This document shows, in pieces, positions 5,231 to 13,182 of a stretch of DNA of 15,364 bases. Origin of the DNA: an uncultured Angelakisella sp. Its GTDB lineage: Bacteria > Bacillota > Clostridia > Oscillospirales > Ruminococcaceae. Under the pieces are notes generated by a model. That model did no database searches, had not been told where the DNA came from, and saw only the letters and a program-made list of their open reading frames with translations. Both the position numbers and the translations under genes were made by a program. The DNA lies in the NCBI GenBank assembly GCA_904420255.1, contig CAJFUT010000089.1, positions 1 through 15,364 on the forward strand. The letters run 5' to 3'. The first letter of the stretch is position 1; each line of letters starts with the position of its first letter.

Positions 5231-6138
5231 GGAAACTGCTGAAATATGAATTCAAGGCCACGGCGCGGATGTATTTCCCCCTTTACCTGGCGGTGCTGCT
5301 GCTGGCCCTTCTGGGGCGCCTCTCCATCGGAGGGAATATTCTGAACGCCGCCCAGGTGCTGGAGAGCTACGGTGAAGGGGGCGGTGGCTTATTCTCCACC
5401 TTCCTGGGAGCCCTGGCGGCGATCGCCCTGGTCTTTTACGGCCTGGGGCTGCTGGGGGCCTATGTGGTCCACTTCGTCATCACCATCCAGCGGTTCTGGA
5501 AAAGCCTCATGGGGGACGAGGGCTACCTGATGTTCACCCTGCCGGTTTCGGTGGACCAGCTCCTTTGGAGCAAGGCCATCGCCGCGGCGGTGTGGGGCGC
5601 CGCCACCTTCCTGGTGGTGGTCCTCTCGGTCTTCGTCCTGGCCTTCCAGCCCTGGCTGGCGGAGGCATTCGGCGGGTATATCGCCCATGAGCTCCAGGAG
5701 CTGGGGCCCGCCGCCGACCTCCTGTGGGCCATCCTGGGGGAGTTGTTTGACGGGACCTTCTGGGGGATGATGGCGGTGACCCTGGTGCTGGATACTTTCA
5801 GCGGTATCTTCCTCCTATACGCCGCCATGGCCATCGGCCACACCGTCCGCAATCACAAGGTGCTGGCCTCCATCGGGGCCTACCTGGGGATTACCATGGC
5901 CACCTCCGTGGTCACCTCCATGGTGAGCGCCGTTGCGATGCCCTTCGCGGAGCGGGGCCTGGACCAGATCGATGCGGTCCCGGTGGAGGATGTCCAGGGC
6001 CTGCTGGCGGTGATGGGCCAGTTCGGCGCGGCCCTCAACTGGACCATCCTGGCCGTCCTGGTGGCGGGGCTGGCGCTGGCGGTGGGGATGTATTTCGCCG
6101 CCCGCTATCTGCTGAGCACCCAGCTGAATCTGGAATGA
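5224..6138 (+). CDS. ABC-2 type permease, 304 aa
   Basis: An integral membrane partner of the preceding ATPase. About six hydrophobic segments fall near residues 17-34, 57-88, 115-142, 179-206, 213-238 and 272-295. The cytoplasmic loop RFWKSLMGDEGYLMFTLPVS (90-109) is typical of ABC-2 permeases encoded beside YtrA-type regulators in Clostridia. The start ATG 5224 lies inside the last codons of the ATPase gene, with the end of that gene supplying the ribosome binding site (GGGAGG near 5210). The stop overlaps an ATG at 6135. Substrate unknown; related systems are linked to antimicrobial-peptide or envelope-stress resistance. Confidence 0.88.
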   Translation: MLGKLLKYEFKATARMYFPLYLAVLLLALLGRLSIGGNILNAAQVLESYGEGGGGLFSTFLGALAAIALVFYGLGLLGAYVVHFVITIQRFWKSLMGDEGYLMFTLPVSVDQLLWSKAIAAAVWGAATFLVVVLSVFVLAFQPWLAEAFGGYIAHELQELGPAADLLWAILGELFDGTFWGMMAVTLVLDTFSGIFLLYAAMAIGHTVRNHKVLASIGAYLGITMATSVVTSMVSAVAMPFAERGLDQIDAVPVEDVQGLLAVMGQFGAALNWTILAVLVAGLALAVGMYFAARYLLSTQLNLE

Positions 6139-6155
6139 CAGGGGAGGGAGCCGCG

Positions 6156-6500
6156 ATGAGCTTTGTGCCAGAAAGTATGTGGGGCCTGCTGGGCTACATC
6201 GCCCCGGGGCTCTTCCTGGGGATGGGCCTTGCCCTCCGCCAGGCCGGGCCGGTCCCGGCCCTCCGGGGGAGGGCGCTGGCCCGGGCCATAGCCCTGCGGG
6301 CGCTGCCCCAGGCGGCCCTGCCGGTGGGGTGGGCCCTGTTAGCCGCCAGTATGCTGGTTTACGGCCTGGGGGCTGTGGCGGGCCTTTCCCCGGCCCGGGC
6401 GCTGGGCTTCTGCCTGGCCCTGGACCTGGCGGCGCTGGGGACATTCCTGAGCCTTTGGAGAAGCTGCCTGTCGGAAAGGCTGTCGGAAGCGGATATTTGA
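6156..6500 (+). CDS. Small membrane protein, 114 aa, last gene of the ABC operon
   Basis: I do not recognise the family. Three hydrophobic segments are visible, near residues 8-29, 52-74 and 80-101, separated by an arginine-rich loop (LRGRALARAIALRAL, 36-50). ATG 6156 is preferred because GGGGAGGGAG (6141-6150) lies five bases upstream; an in-frame ATG at 6135 overlaps the permease stop. Position at the end of a tightly packed operon and just before a strong terminator suggests it serves the ABC transporter, perhaps as an accessory subunit. It could instead be an unrelated DUF-type membrane protein. Confidence 0.75.
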   Translation: MSFVPESMWGLLGYIAPGLFLGMGLALRQAGPVPALRGRALARAIALRALPQAALPVGWALLAASMLVYGLGAVAGLSPARALGFCLALDLAALGTFLSLWRSCLSERLSEADI

Positions 6501-6506
6501 ACAGCG

Positions 6507-6537
6507 GGAGGGGCGGGCTGCCCCTCCTTTTCCTTTT
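6507..6537 (+). terminator. Terminator of the GntR/ABC operon
   Basis: A perfect 8-bp GC stem, GGAGGGGC (6507-6514) with GCCCCTCC (6520-6527), loop GGGCT, followed by TTTTCCTTTT. It lies six bases after the stop codon of the 114-residue gene. Confidence 0.9.
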
Positions 6538-6538
6538 C

Positions 6539-6580
6539 TTGACAAATCCGCCCCCCGGGAGTACCATATTGATATATCAA
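6539..6580 (+). promoter_or_regulatory. Promoter and palindrome of the chromate-transporter operon
   Basis: TTGACA at 6539-6544, a 17-bp spacer and TACCAT at 6562-6567 make a credible promoter. The -35 lies in the T-tail of the preceding terminator. Directly after the -10 sits a perfect 12-bp palindrome, TTGATATATCAA (6569-6580), covering the expected start site, a normal position for a repressor operator. The regulator is not encoded beside it. Confidence 0.65.
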
Positions 6581-6613
6581 CCGTCTGAGGACGCTGTGAA
6601 AAGAGGGAGCGAA

Positions 6614-7237
6614 ATGGAAGAAAAGGAAGAAAAGCGGGGCCTGCCCCGGTGGGCCGAAACAGCCGTTGTTATTTTCAAAATCGGCCTGTTCACCTTCGGG
6701 GGAGGCTGGAGCATCATCGCCCAGCTCCAGGCGGAGTTTGTGGAGAAGCGGGGGTGGATCACCGAAACCGAGCTGCTGGACATTGTGGCCCTGGCCCGGA
6801 GCTTCCCGGGCATTATGATTGTCAACACCGCGGTGATGATGGGCTACACCATGGGCGGGCTGGGGTATGCCGTCCTCTGTGCCTTTGCCATCGCCGCGCC
6901 GGCCTTCGGGGTGATGATCTGTGTCACCCTGTTTTACACCGCCTTCCGGAGCAACCCCTATGTTTCCCGGGCCATGCTGGGGGTCCAGGCGGCGGTGGTG
7001 CCCATTATCATCAGCGCCGTGCTGAACCTGCGGAAAACCGCCATCCGGGACGCGGCGGGGCTGCTCATCGCCGGGGTGGCGTTCCTGCTGTTCCTTTTCA
7101 CCGAGATGAACAACATTTACATTGTGCTCCTGGGCGGGTGCGCCGGGCTGCTGGTGCAGACCCTGCGGCTCCGCGGGGCGGCGGCCGCCCAGGGCGCCGG
7201 GAAGGGAGGGGATACCGATGCTGCAAACCCTTCTTGA
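6614..7237 (+). CDS. chrA: Chromate transporter family protein, first half (CHR domain)
   Basis: A 207-residue, single-CHR-domain membrane protein. KIGLFTFGGGWSIIAQLQ (22-39) followed by GWITETELLD (47-56) is the family signature. The usual PGP motif reads FPGIM (64-68), so the second proline is replaced. ATG 6614 follows GGGAG (6605-6609); GTG 6596 with GAGGA before it is an alternative that adds six residues. The next gene overlaps by 20 bases and encodes the other half. Such short-chain pairs (known in Bacillus subtilis as YwrA and YwrB) work together as one transporter. Family members export chromate in exchange or with protons; actual substrate here is not proven. Confidence 0.88.
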   Translation: MEEKEEKRGLPRWAETAVVIFKIGLFTFGGGWSIIAQLQAEFVEKRGWITETELLDIVALARSFPGIMIVNTAVMMGYTMGGLGYAVLCAFAIAAPAFGVMICVTLFYTAFRSNPYVSRAMLGVQAAVVPIIISAVLNLRKTAIRDAAGLLIAGVAFLLFLFTEMNNIYIVLLGGCAGLLVQTLRLRGAAAAQGAGKGGDTDAANPS

Positions 7238-7751
7238 TTTCTACCTGGTCTTTGTGAAGATCGGCTTCTGCAGCTTCGGGGGGCTCTCCATGATCCCGGT
7301 GATCAATGAGGAGATGGTGTCCCACGGCTGGATGACCCTCAGCGAGGTGACCGACATCATCGCCATCGCCGAGATGACCCCCGGCCCCCTGGGGGTCAAC
7401 GCCGCCACCTTCGCCGGGATGCGCTCGGCCGGGGTGCTGGGGGCCCTGGCCGCCAACCTGGGGGCCATGACCCCCTCCCTCACCGTCTGCCTGCTGGCGT
7501 CGGTGTTCCTGGCCCGGGTCAAGGGGAACCCCATCCTGGACCGGCTGATGTTCGGCATCCGCCCGGTCTGCATCGGCATGATGGTGGCCACCTGCTTCAC
7601 CCTCCTCCCCAATTACCAGCCGGGGGGCGCTGGGATCTCCCCGGCGGCGGTGGCCATCGGGGTGGTGGCCCTGGTGCTGCTGGTGAAGGCAAAGCTCACC
7701 ATCCCCAAGGTGATCCTGGTATCGGCGGTGCTGGGGCTGCTGCTGGGGTGA
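7218..7751 (+). CDS. chrA: Chromate transporter family protein, second half (CHR domain)
   Basis: A 177-residue single-CHR-domain protein, the partner of the preceding gene. It shows KIGFCSFGGLSMIPVI (14-29), GWMTLSEVTD (37-46) and the intact TPGPLGVNAATFAG motif (54-67). Several hydrophobic segments follow. ATG 7218 lies a few bases after GGGAGGGG and inside the first gene's coding end, so the two are translationally coupled. The pair is equivalent to a two-domain ChrA split into two chains. A hairpin terminator follows at 7812-7851, and a convergent gene lies beyond it. Confidence 0.9.
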   Translation: MLQTLLDFYLVFVKIGFCSFGGLSMIPVINEEMVSHGWMTLSEVTDIIAIAEMTPGPLGVNAATFAGMRSAGVLGALAANLGAMTPSLTVCLLASVFLARVKGNPILDRLMFGIRPVCIGMMVATCFTLLPNYQPGGAGISPAAVAIGVVALVLLVKAKLTIPKVILVSAVLGLLLG

Positions 7752-7811
7752 GGGAATTTTCCCATAAAACTTCATGGGCGGCCCGCGGTTTGCGATGCTT
7801 CTGCACAGCAA

Positions 7812-7851
7812 AAAAGGGCTCAGGCGTCTCAATGGATGCCCGGGCCCTTTT
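7812..7851. terminator. Bidirectional terminator between convergent genes
   Basis: AAAAGGGCTCAGGCGTC (7812-7828) pairs with GATGCCCGGGCCCTTTT (7835-7851) around a 6-base loop, with two wobble pairs and one A/C mismatch. A and T runs flank both sides, so it can end the chromate-transporter operon on the plus strand and the exporter gene on the minus strand. Confidence 0.85.
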
Positions 7852-7863
7852 GCCTGCTAAAAA

Positions 7864-8724
7864 TCAGAAAAACAGCTGCAGCGCCAGCCCCGCCGCCGCC
7901 CCGAAGCCCCAGGTGAGGCCGGTGATGGCCAGGCTTTCCCGGGTGCGGGGGTTCATCCGCCACAGCACCAGCAGCCCAACCCCGGCGGAGGAGGAGAGCC
8001 CCGCCACCAGAGAACCGAAGCTGAGGGCCCCTTCCAGGTAGAGGCGGGTCAGCAGCACCGAGGCGGCGCAGTTGGGAATGAGCCCCACCACCGCCGCCGC
8101 CAGGGGCTGGAGGAAGCTGCCGGAGAGGAGGAGGGAGGCCAGCCGGTCCTCCCCCAGGGCCTCCACCGCGCCGCCCAGCACCAGGTTCACCGCGAAGACA
8201 AAGAGAAAGACGCTGGCGGTGTGGCGGAGGGCGGCGGCGAAGATACCGCCCTTTTCGCAGTCGCAGTGGGAGTGGCCGCACAGGTCCCGGATCTCCTCCC
8301 GGGGGCTGCCGCCGGCGGGGAAGAAACGCCCCCAAAGCCGGTCCACCGCTGTCCCGGCGGCGATGCCCAGGGCCACCTTGACCCCCAGCAGGGGCAGCAG
8401 CGTCCCCGCCCGCTCCGGGGCCCCCAGCAGCATGGGTACCGCCTCGTCGGAGGTGGAGATGAAAACCGCCACCAGGGTGCCGGGGGTGACGATCCCTCCG
8501 GCGTAAAAGTTGGCGGCGGCCACCGAAAAGCCGCACTGGGGGATGCAGCCCAGCAGCGCCCCGGTGACCGGCCCCAGGCTCCGGGCCCGGGCCAGGGCGG
8601 CCTCCATCCGTTCCCCGGAGCGGTGTTCCAGCCATTCCATCAGCAGGTAAGCGCCGAAGAGGAAGGGCAGCATGGCCAGGGAATCCTCCAGGGCGTGCCG
8701 GAGCAGATGCAGCAGAAGCTCCAA
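7864..8724 (-). CDS. Putative 10TM heavy-metal exporter (ArsP_2 / arsenic-efflux type)
   Basis: A 286-residue, highly hydrophobic membrane protein matching the family described as putative 10TM heavy-metal exporter. Two related halves show GCIPQCGFSVAAANFYAGG (59-77) and LIPNCAASVLLTRLYLEG (215-232). FISTSDEAVPMLL (88-100) is a family motif. A hydrophilic loop holds CGHSHCDC (149-156), a Cys/His cluster that could bind metal. The start is TTG 8724, nine bases after GGAGG on the minus strand and beginning at the family's usual N-terminus; TTG 8730 is possible. The frame stays open to ATG 8880, but that passes the promoter and has no ribosome binding site. Automatic names range from arsenic efflux to manganese transport; the substrate is unproven. 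Confidence 0.85.
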   Translation of the reverse strand: MELLLHLLRHALEDSLAMLPFLFGAYLLMEWLEHRSGERMEAALARARSLGPVTGALLGCIPQCGFSVAAANFYAGGIVTPGTLVAVFISTSDEAVPMLLGAPERAGTLLPLLGVKVALGIAAGTAVDRLWGRFFPAGGSPREEIRDLCGHSHCDCEKGGIFAAALRHTASVFLFVFAVNLVLGGAVEALGEDRLASLLLSGSFLQPLAAAVVGLIPNCAASVLLTRLYLEGALSFGSLVAGLSSSAGVGLLVLWRMNPRTRESLAITGLTWGFGAAAGLALQLFF

Positions 8725-8773
8725 AATCAAATCCCTCCTGTGGCAGGGCAATCGGAATCCCCGGAGGGATAAA

Positions 8774-8794
8774 CGCAATTGCGAATAATTTGCA
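8774..8794. promoter_or_regulatory. Fur-family-like 7-1-7 box at the exporter promoter
   Basis: TGCGAAT-A-ATTTGCA (8780-8794) is a 7-1-7 dyad with a single off-symmetry pair and agrees with the Fur-family pattern TGATAAT-N-ATTATCA at ten of fourteen arm positions. It overlaps the expected start site of the minus-strand exporter. A perfect 10-bp palindrome CGCAATTGCG (8774-8783) overlaps its edge. Repression by Fur, Zur or PerR is an inference. Confidence 0.5.
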
Positions 8795-8800
8795 TTTGTA

Positions 8801-8828
8801 ATTATAGCGAAAATGGAAAAAATGTCAA
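8801..8828 (-). promoter_or_regulatory. Consensus promoter of the metal exporter
   Basis: Read on the minus strand: TTGACA (8828-8823), a 16-bp spacer and TATAAT (8806-8801). Both hexamers are perfect. Transcription would start near 8794, giving a leader of about 70 bases before TTG 8724. Confidence 0.85.
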
Positions 8829-9113
8829 GGGAAAAGGCGGCAAAAGCCACAAGAACCAGAAGAGGCAATTGCTTTTTCATACAATTATATGGAAATTAAT
8901 TGTTCAACTTATTCAATGATTATGGAAAAAAACAGTTGCAATCCGGCCCCCGCCGCATTATAATGCAAGATAAGCACAGGGCTTTACGTTGTTACCGCTT
9001 TAAATACCACGGAAGGGCGGTTGTCTGCAGGCAAGGGAGGGCCCTGGGCAAAGAACTTCTGTATGGCCACCGTTTCCGGGAAAGGGCGGCCCAAGGAAAG
9101 GAATATCACAAGT
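8829..9113. other. Divergent intergenic region and livJ leader
   Basis: Besides the two promoters, an AT-rich block 8881-8935 holds ACAATT (8881-8886) and AATTGT (8898-8903), a 6-bp dyad of unknown use. The livJ leader from about 8971 to 9113 is 140 bases long. It contains the near-palindrome TTTCCGGGAAA (9073-9083) and a possible outer stem of GGCC with GGCC around it. No T-box motif or known amino-acid riboswitch was recognised. Confidence 0.45.
8936..8964 (+). promoter_or_regulatory. Promoter of the liv operon
   Basis: TTGCAA (8936-8941), a 17-bp spacer and a perfect TATAAT (8959-8964). The start would lie near 8971, about 140 bases before the livJ ATG. Confidence 0.82.
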
Positions 9114-10277
9114 ATGAAAAAGTTTGCTGCGCTTCTGATGGCCGCCATGATGGTGGCCGCTCTTGCCGCCTGCGGCGGCACCGAAGCCTCCTCCGGTTCC
9201 GAGGGAGCCTCCCAGGCCGCCGAGGGGGAAACCATTAAGATCGGCTGCCTTGCCCCCCTCACCGGCGAGGTTTCGGTTTACGGCATCGCCACCTCCAACG
9301 GCATCCAGATGGGTGTGGACGAGATCAACGCCGCCGGCGGCATTGGCGGCAAGCAGATCGAGCTGATCACCCTGGACGAGAAGGGCGACCCCACCGAGGC
9401 CGTCAACGCCTACAACAACCTGGTGGACCAGGGGGTTGTGGCCATCATCGGCGACGTCACCTCCAAGCCCTGCATCGCCGTGGCTGAGCTGGCCGCCGCC
9501 GACAATATGCCCATGCTCACCGCCACCGGCACCGCCGCGGAGATCACCACCATCGGCGACAACATCTTCCGCACCTGCTTTATGGACCCCTTCCAGGGCC
9601 AGATCATGGCCAACTTCGCCGCCGATAACCTGGGCGCCTCCAAGGTGGCCGTGATGTACGACACCGGCTCCGACTATTCCCAGGGCCTGGCGGATTCCTT
9701 CCAGACCCAGGCTGAGGCCAAGGGCATGACCGTCACCGCCTTTGAGGGCTATGCCACCGCCGACACCGACTTCACCGCCATCCTCAACAAGATCATCGCC
9801 ACCGAGCCCGACGCCATCTTCGTCCCCGATTACTACGGCGACGTTTCCCTGGTGCTGAACCAGGCCCGCACCGCCGGCTACACCGGCGCCATGCTGGGCG
9901 GCGATGGCTGGGACGGCGTCCTGGGCGTTCTGCCCGAGGACCGGATGGAGGTTGCCAACAACGGCTACTTCTCCAACCACTACTCTGCCGCCGATGAGGC
10001 CGCCGCCGAGTTCCTCTCCAAGTACAAGGAGCTCTACGGCATGGACGGCAACTCCTTCTCCGCCCTGGGCTACGACTCCGCCTATATCATGGCCGACGCC
10101 ATTGAGCGGGCCGGCTCCACCGACGCCCAGGCCATCATCGACGCCCTGGCCGCCACCGACATCCAGTGCGTCACCGGGCACATCACCTTTGATGAGAACG
10201 GAGACCCCATCAAGGATGTGGCCGTCACCCAGTTTGTGGACGGGGAAGCCGTGCTGGCCGCCAAGGTCACCGCGTAA
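9114..10277 (+). CDS. livJ: Branched-chain amino-acid ABC transporter, substrate-binding lipoprotein
   Basis: A 387-residue extracytoplasmic solute-binding protein of the type I LivJ family. The signal peptide (1-19) ends in the lipobox LAAC with lipidated C20, then a Ser/Ala/Glu-rich linker (21-39). The mature domain starts IKIGCLAPLTGEVSVYG (41-57) and includes GVDEINAAGGIGGK (67-80), both family hallmarks, and runs to the end with the expected two-lobed length. ATG 9114 is chosen because the signal peptide begins there; AAGGAAAGG lies 12 bases upstream. It captures Leu, Ile or Val, or a related ligand, outside the membrane and delivers it to LivH/LivM. It is the first gene of the operon and is separated from livH by a hairpin. 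Exact ligand is inferred. Confidence 0.93.
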   Translation: MKKFAALLMAAMMVAALAACGGTEASSGSEGASQAAEGETIKIGCLAPLTGEVSVYGIATSNGIQMGVDEINAAGGIGGKQIELITLDEKGDPTEAVNAYNNLVDQGVVAIIGDVTSKPCIAVAELAAADNMPMLTATGTAAEITTIGDNIFRTCFMDPFQGQIMANFAADNLGASKVAVMYDTGSDYSQGLADSFQTQAEAKGMTVTAFEGYATADTDFTAILNKIIATEPDAIFVPDYYGDVSLVLNQARTAGYTGAMLGGDGWDGVLGVLPEDRMEVANNGYFSNHYSAADEAAAEFLSKYKELYGMDGNSFSALGYDSAYIMADAIERAGSTDAQAIIDALAATDIQCVTGHITFDENGDPIKDVAVTQFVDGEAVLAAKVTA

Positions 10278-10322
10278 AGCGCCGTTGTCCGGCCCCCGGG
10301 GCCCTGTCCCCTGGAAAAGGGC

Positions 10323-10351
10323 TTGACATTGAGAGCGAGATTGTTCACAAT
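10323..10351 (+). promoter_or_regulatory. Internal promoter before livH
   Basis: A perfect TTGACA (10323-10328), a 17-bp spacer and CACAAT (10346-10351, four of six matches). The start near 10358 falls inside the 5' arm of the hairpin at 10349-10382, so a transcript from here would lack most of that stem. Confidence 0.5.
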
Positions 10352-10382
10352 GGGGTAGAGCAGATCTTTGCTCTGCCCCATT
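10349..10382 (+). terminator. Long hairpin between livJ and livH (attenuator or stabiliser)
   Basis: AATGGGG-T-AGAGCA (10349-10362) pairs with TGCTCT-G-CCCCATT (10369-10382): fourteen pairs including one T/G wobble, 6-base loop. The T-run (TTTTT at 10388-10392) starts five bases after the stem, so it is a leaky terminator at best. It would stabilise the livJ message and lower expression of the membrane genes, a common pattern for binding-protein operons. Confidence 0.75.
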
Positions 10383-10437
10383 CTGACTTTTTACACGGTT
10401 CTGTTTGAGAAATGACAAAAGGAGGGAAGTGCTGCCT

Positions 10438-11328
10438 ATGGACCTGACGGTATTCATCAGACAGCTTGTCAACGGCATCCAGGTGGGGAGCATTTACGCC
10501 CTGGTGGCCCTGGGCTACACCATGGTGTACGGCATCGTCAAGCTCATCAACTTTGCCCACGGCGATTTCATCATGGTGGGCGGCTATGTGGCTGTTTTCA
10601 CCATCCCCTTCCTGGCCCAGTACGGGATGCCCACCTGGCTCTGTATCTTCGCCGCGGTGGCGGTGTGCTGCGTCATCGGCGTCCTCACCGAGAAGATCGC
10701 CTATAAGCCTCTGCGGGGGGCCCCCAGCCTTTCGGTGCTCATCACCGCCATCGCGGTGAGCCTCTGCCTGCAGAACCTGGCCCTGATCTTCTTCTCCTCC
10801 GCGCCCCGGCCCATGAGCTCGGTCTTTGACCTGCCGCCCCTGGTGCTGGGGGAGATCCAGTTCTCCGGGGTCAGCATCATCACCATCCTCCTTTCGGTCT
10901 GCCTGATGGTGGCGCTGCAGCTCTTTATTAAGAATACCCGGATGGGAAAGGCCATGCGGGCGGTTTCCGAGGACGGACAAGCCGCCGTCCTCATGGGGAT
11001 CAGCACCAACCGCACCATCTCCCTCACCTTCGCCATCGGCTCGGGCCTCGCGGCGGTGGCGGCGGTGATGTACTGCTCCGCCTATCCCCAGGTGCAGCCC
11101 TACATGGGCTCCATGCTGGGCCTGAAGGCCTTCATCGCCGCGGTGCTGGGAGGCATCGGCAGCATCCCCGGGGCCATGCTGGGGGGTATCCTCATCGGCC
11201 TGGTGGAGAATATGACCCGCCACTTCAATTCCCAGCTGGCGGACGTGGTGGTCTTTTCCATCCTGATCATTGTGCTGCTGGTAAAGCCCACCGGCATCAT
11301 GGGCAAAAACGTGGGCGAAAAAGTGTAG
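10438..11328 (+). CDS. livH: Branched-chain amino-acid ABC transporter permease LivH
   Basis: A 296-residue inner-membrane permease. The N-terminal QLVNGIQVGSIYALVALGYT (9-28) and KLINFAHGDFIMVGGY (35-50) are LivH signatures. The coupling region KAMRAVSEDGQAAVLMGI (171-188) contacts the ATPases. It ends in KPTGIMGK (283-290), usual for the family. ATG 10438 follows AAAAGGAGGG (10417-10426); GTG 10429 is too close to that site. It forms the membrane channel with LivM, whose gene follows after 15 bases. Confidence 0.95.
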   Translation: MDLTVFIRQLVNGIQVGSIYALVALGYTMVYGIVKLINFAHGDFIMVGGYVAVFTIPFLAQYGMPTWLCIFAAVAVCCVIGVLTEKIAYKPLRGAPSLSVLITAIAVSLCLQNLALIFFSSAPRPMSSVFDLPPLVLGEIQFSGVSIITILLSVCLMVALQLFIKNTRMGKAMRAVSEDGQAAVLMGISTNRTISLTFAIGSGLAAVAAVMYCSAYPQVQPYMGSMLGLKAFIAAVLGGIGSIPGAMLGGILIGLVENMTRHFNSQLADVVVFSILIIVLLVKPTGIMGKNVGEKV

Positions 11329-11343
11329 GGGGGAGGCGAAGCT

Positions 11344-12395
11344 GTGAAAACGAAGCAACAGGTTTTAAAAAGCTATCTCATCAATGCCATCGCCCTGGTC
11401 CTGCTCTACCTGGTCCTCCTCTACGCCATCCAGACCGGGACCATCACCCGGTACCTCCGGGGCATCGTGATGACCATCTTCATCAACATCATCCTGGCCA
11501 CCTCCCTGAACCTCACCACCGGCTTCCTGGGGCAGATCGCCATCGGCCACGCCGGCTTTATGTCCATCGGCGCCTATACCGCCGCCCTCTTTGTCAAGTA
11601 CATCGAGAGCACCGGGGTGGTGCTGCTGGCGAACGGCGACCCCACCCCCCAGGGGCAGCTCTTTTTCCTCATCTCCCTGGTGCTGGGGGGGCTGCTGGCG
11701 GCGGTGTTCGGCCTGCTGGTGGGCATCCCGGCCCTGCGGCTGAAGGGGGACTACCTGGCCATCATCACCCTGGGCTTTGGGGAGATCATCCGCTCCCTCA
11801 TCGAGAACCTCTCCTTCACCGGCGGGGCCCAGGGCCTCACCAAGATCCCCCGGCTCTCCACCCTGGAGGTGGTGTATATCATCACCATCCTCTGCGTCAT
11901 GGTGATGTACACCTTTGTGCGGTCCCGCCACGGCAGGGCCATCACCGCCATCCGGGAGGACGACATCGCCTCCGAGGCCGCCGGCGTCCACAACACCTAT
12001 TACCGGGTCATGGCCTTCACGGTGGCTGCCTTCTTCGCCGGCATCGCCGGGGGGATCTACGCCCAGTACCTGGCGGTGCTGGGGGCCTCCAACTTCAACT
12101 TCAACAAATCCATCGACATCCTGGTGATGGTGGTGCTGGGGGGCATGGGCTCCCTCACCGGCTCCATTGTGGCGGCGGTGGTCCTCACCGCCCTGCCGGA
12201 GGCCCTGCGGTTCATCCCCAATTTCTCCGATTACCGGATGCTGATCTACTCCATCGTCCTGATCATCGTCATGATCTTCAAGCCCTCGGGGCTGCTGGGC
12301 CGGTATGAGTTCTCCCTCACCCGGCTGCTGGACAAGGCCGCCGCCCTGGTGAAGGGCAGGAAGGCCCAAGGAACTGAGGAAGGGGGTGCCGGGAA

Positions 12396-12399
<4 letters not shown>
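11344..12399 (+). CDS. livM: Branched-chain amino-acid ABC transporter permease LivM
   Basis: A 351-residue permease, GTG start, with GGAGG (11332-11336) seven bases before. Family motifs are NLTTGFLGQIAIGHAGFMSI (56-75), PALRLKGDYLAIITLGFGEI (129-148), the coupling segment AITAIREDDIASEAAG (199-214) and FKPSGLLGR (312-320). Several membrane segments fill the length. A charged 30-residue tail rich in Lys, Glu and Gly follows the last one. The stop codon overlaps the livG start as ATGA, so translation is coupled. Confidence 0.95.
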
Positions 12400-13169
<770 letters not shown>

Positions 13170-13182
13170 GGGAGGGAAGAAG

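Noticed and set aside
8725..8880. N-terminal extension of the exporter from ATG 8880, resembling a signal peptide
   Set aside because: The stretch contains the gene's own consensus promoter and the Fur-like box, has no ribosome binding site at 8880, and the family start matches TTG 8724 with GGAGG at good distance.
8971..9113. T-box or amino-acid riboswitch in the livJ leader
   Set aside because: The leader is long and has some pairing potential, but no T-box core or known aptamer motif could be found.
9000..10493. Minus-strand 497-codon frame opposite livJ
   Set aside because: Glycine, valine and histidine-rich shadow of livJ codons.
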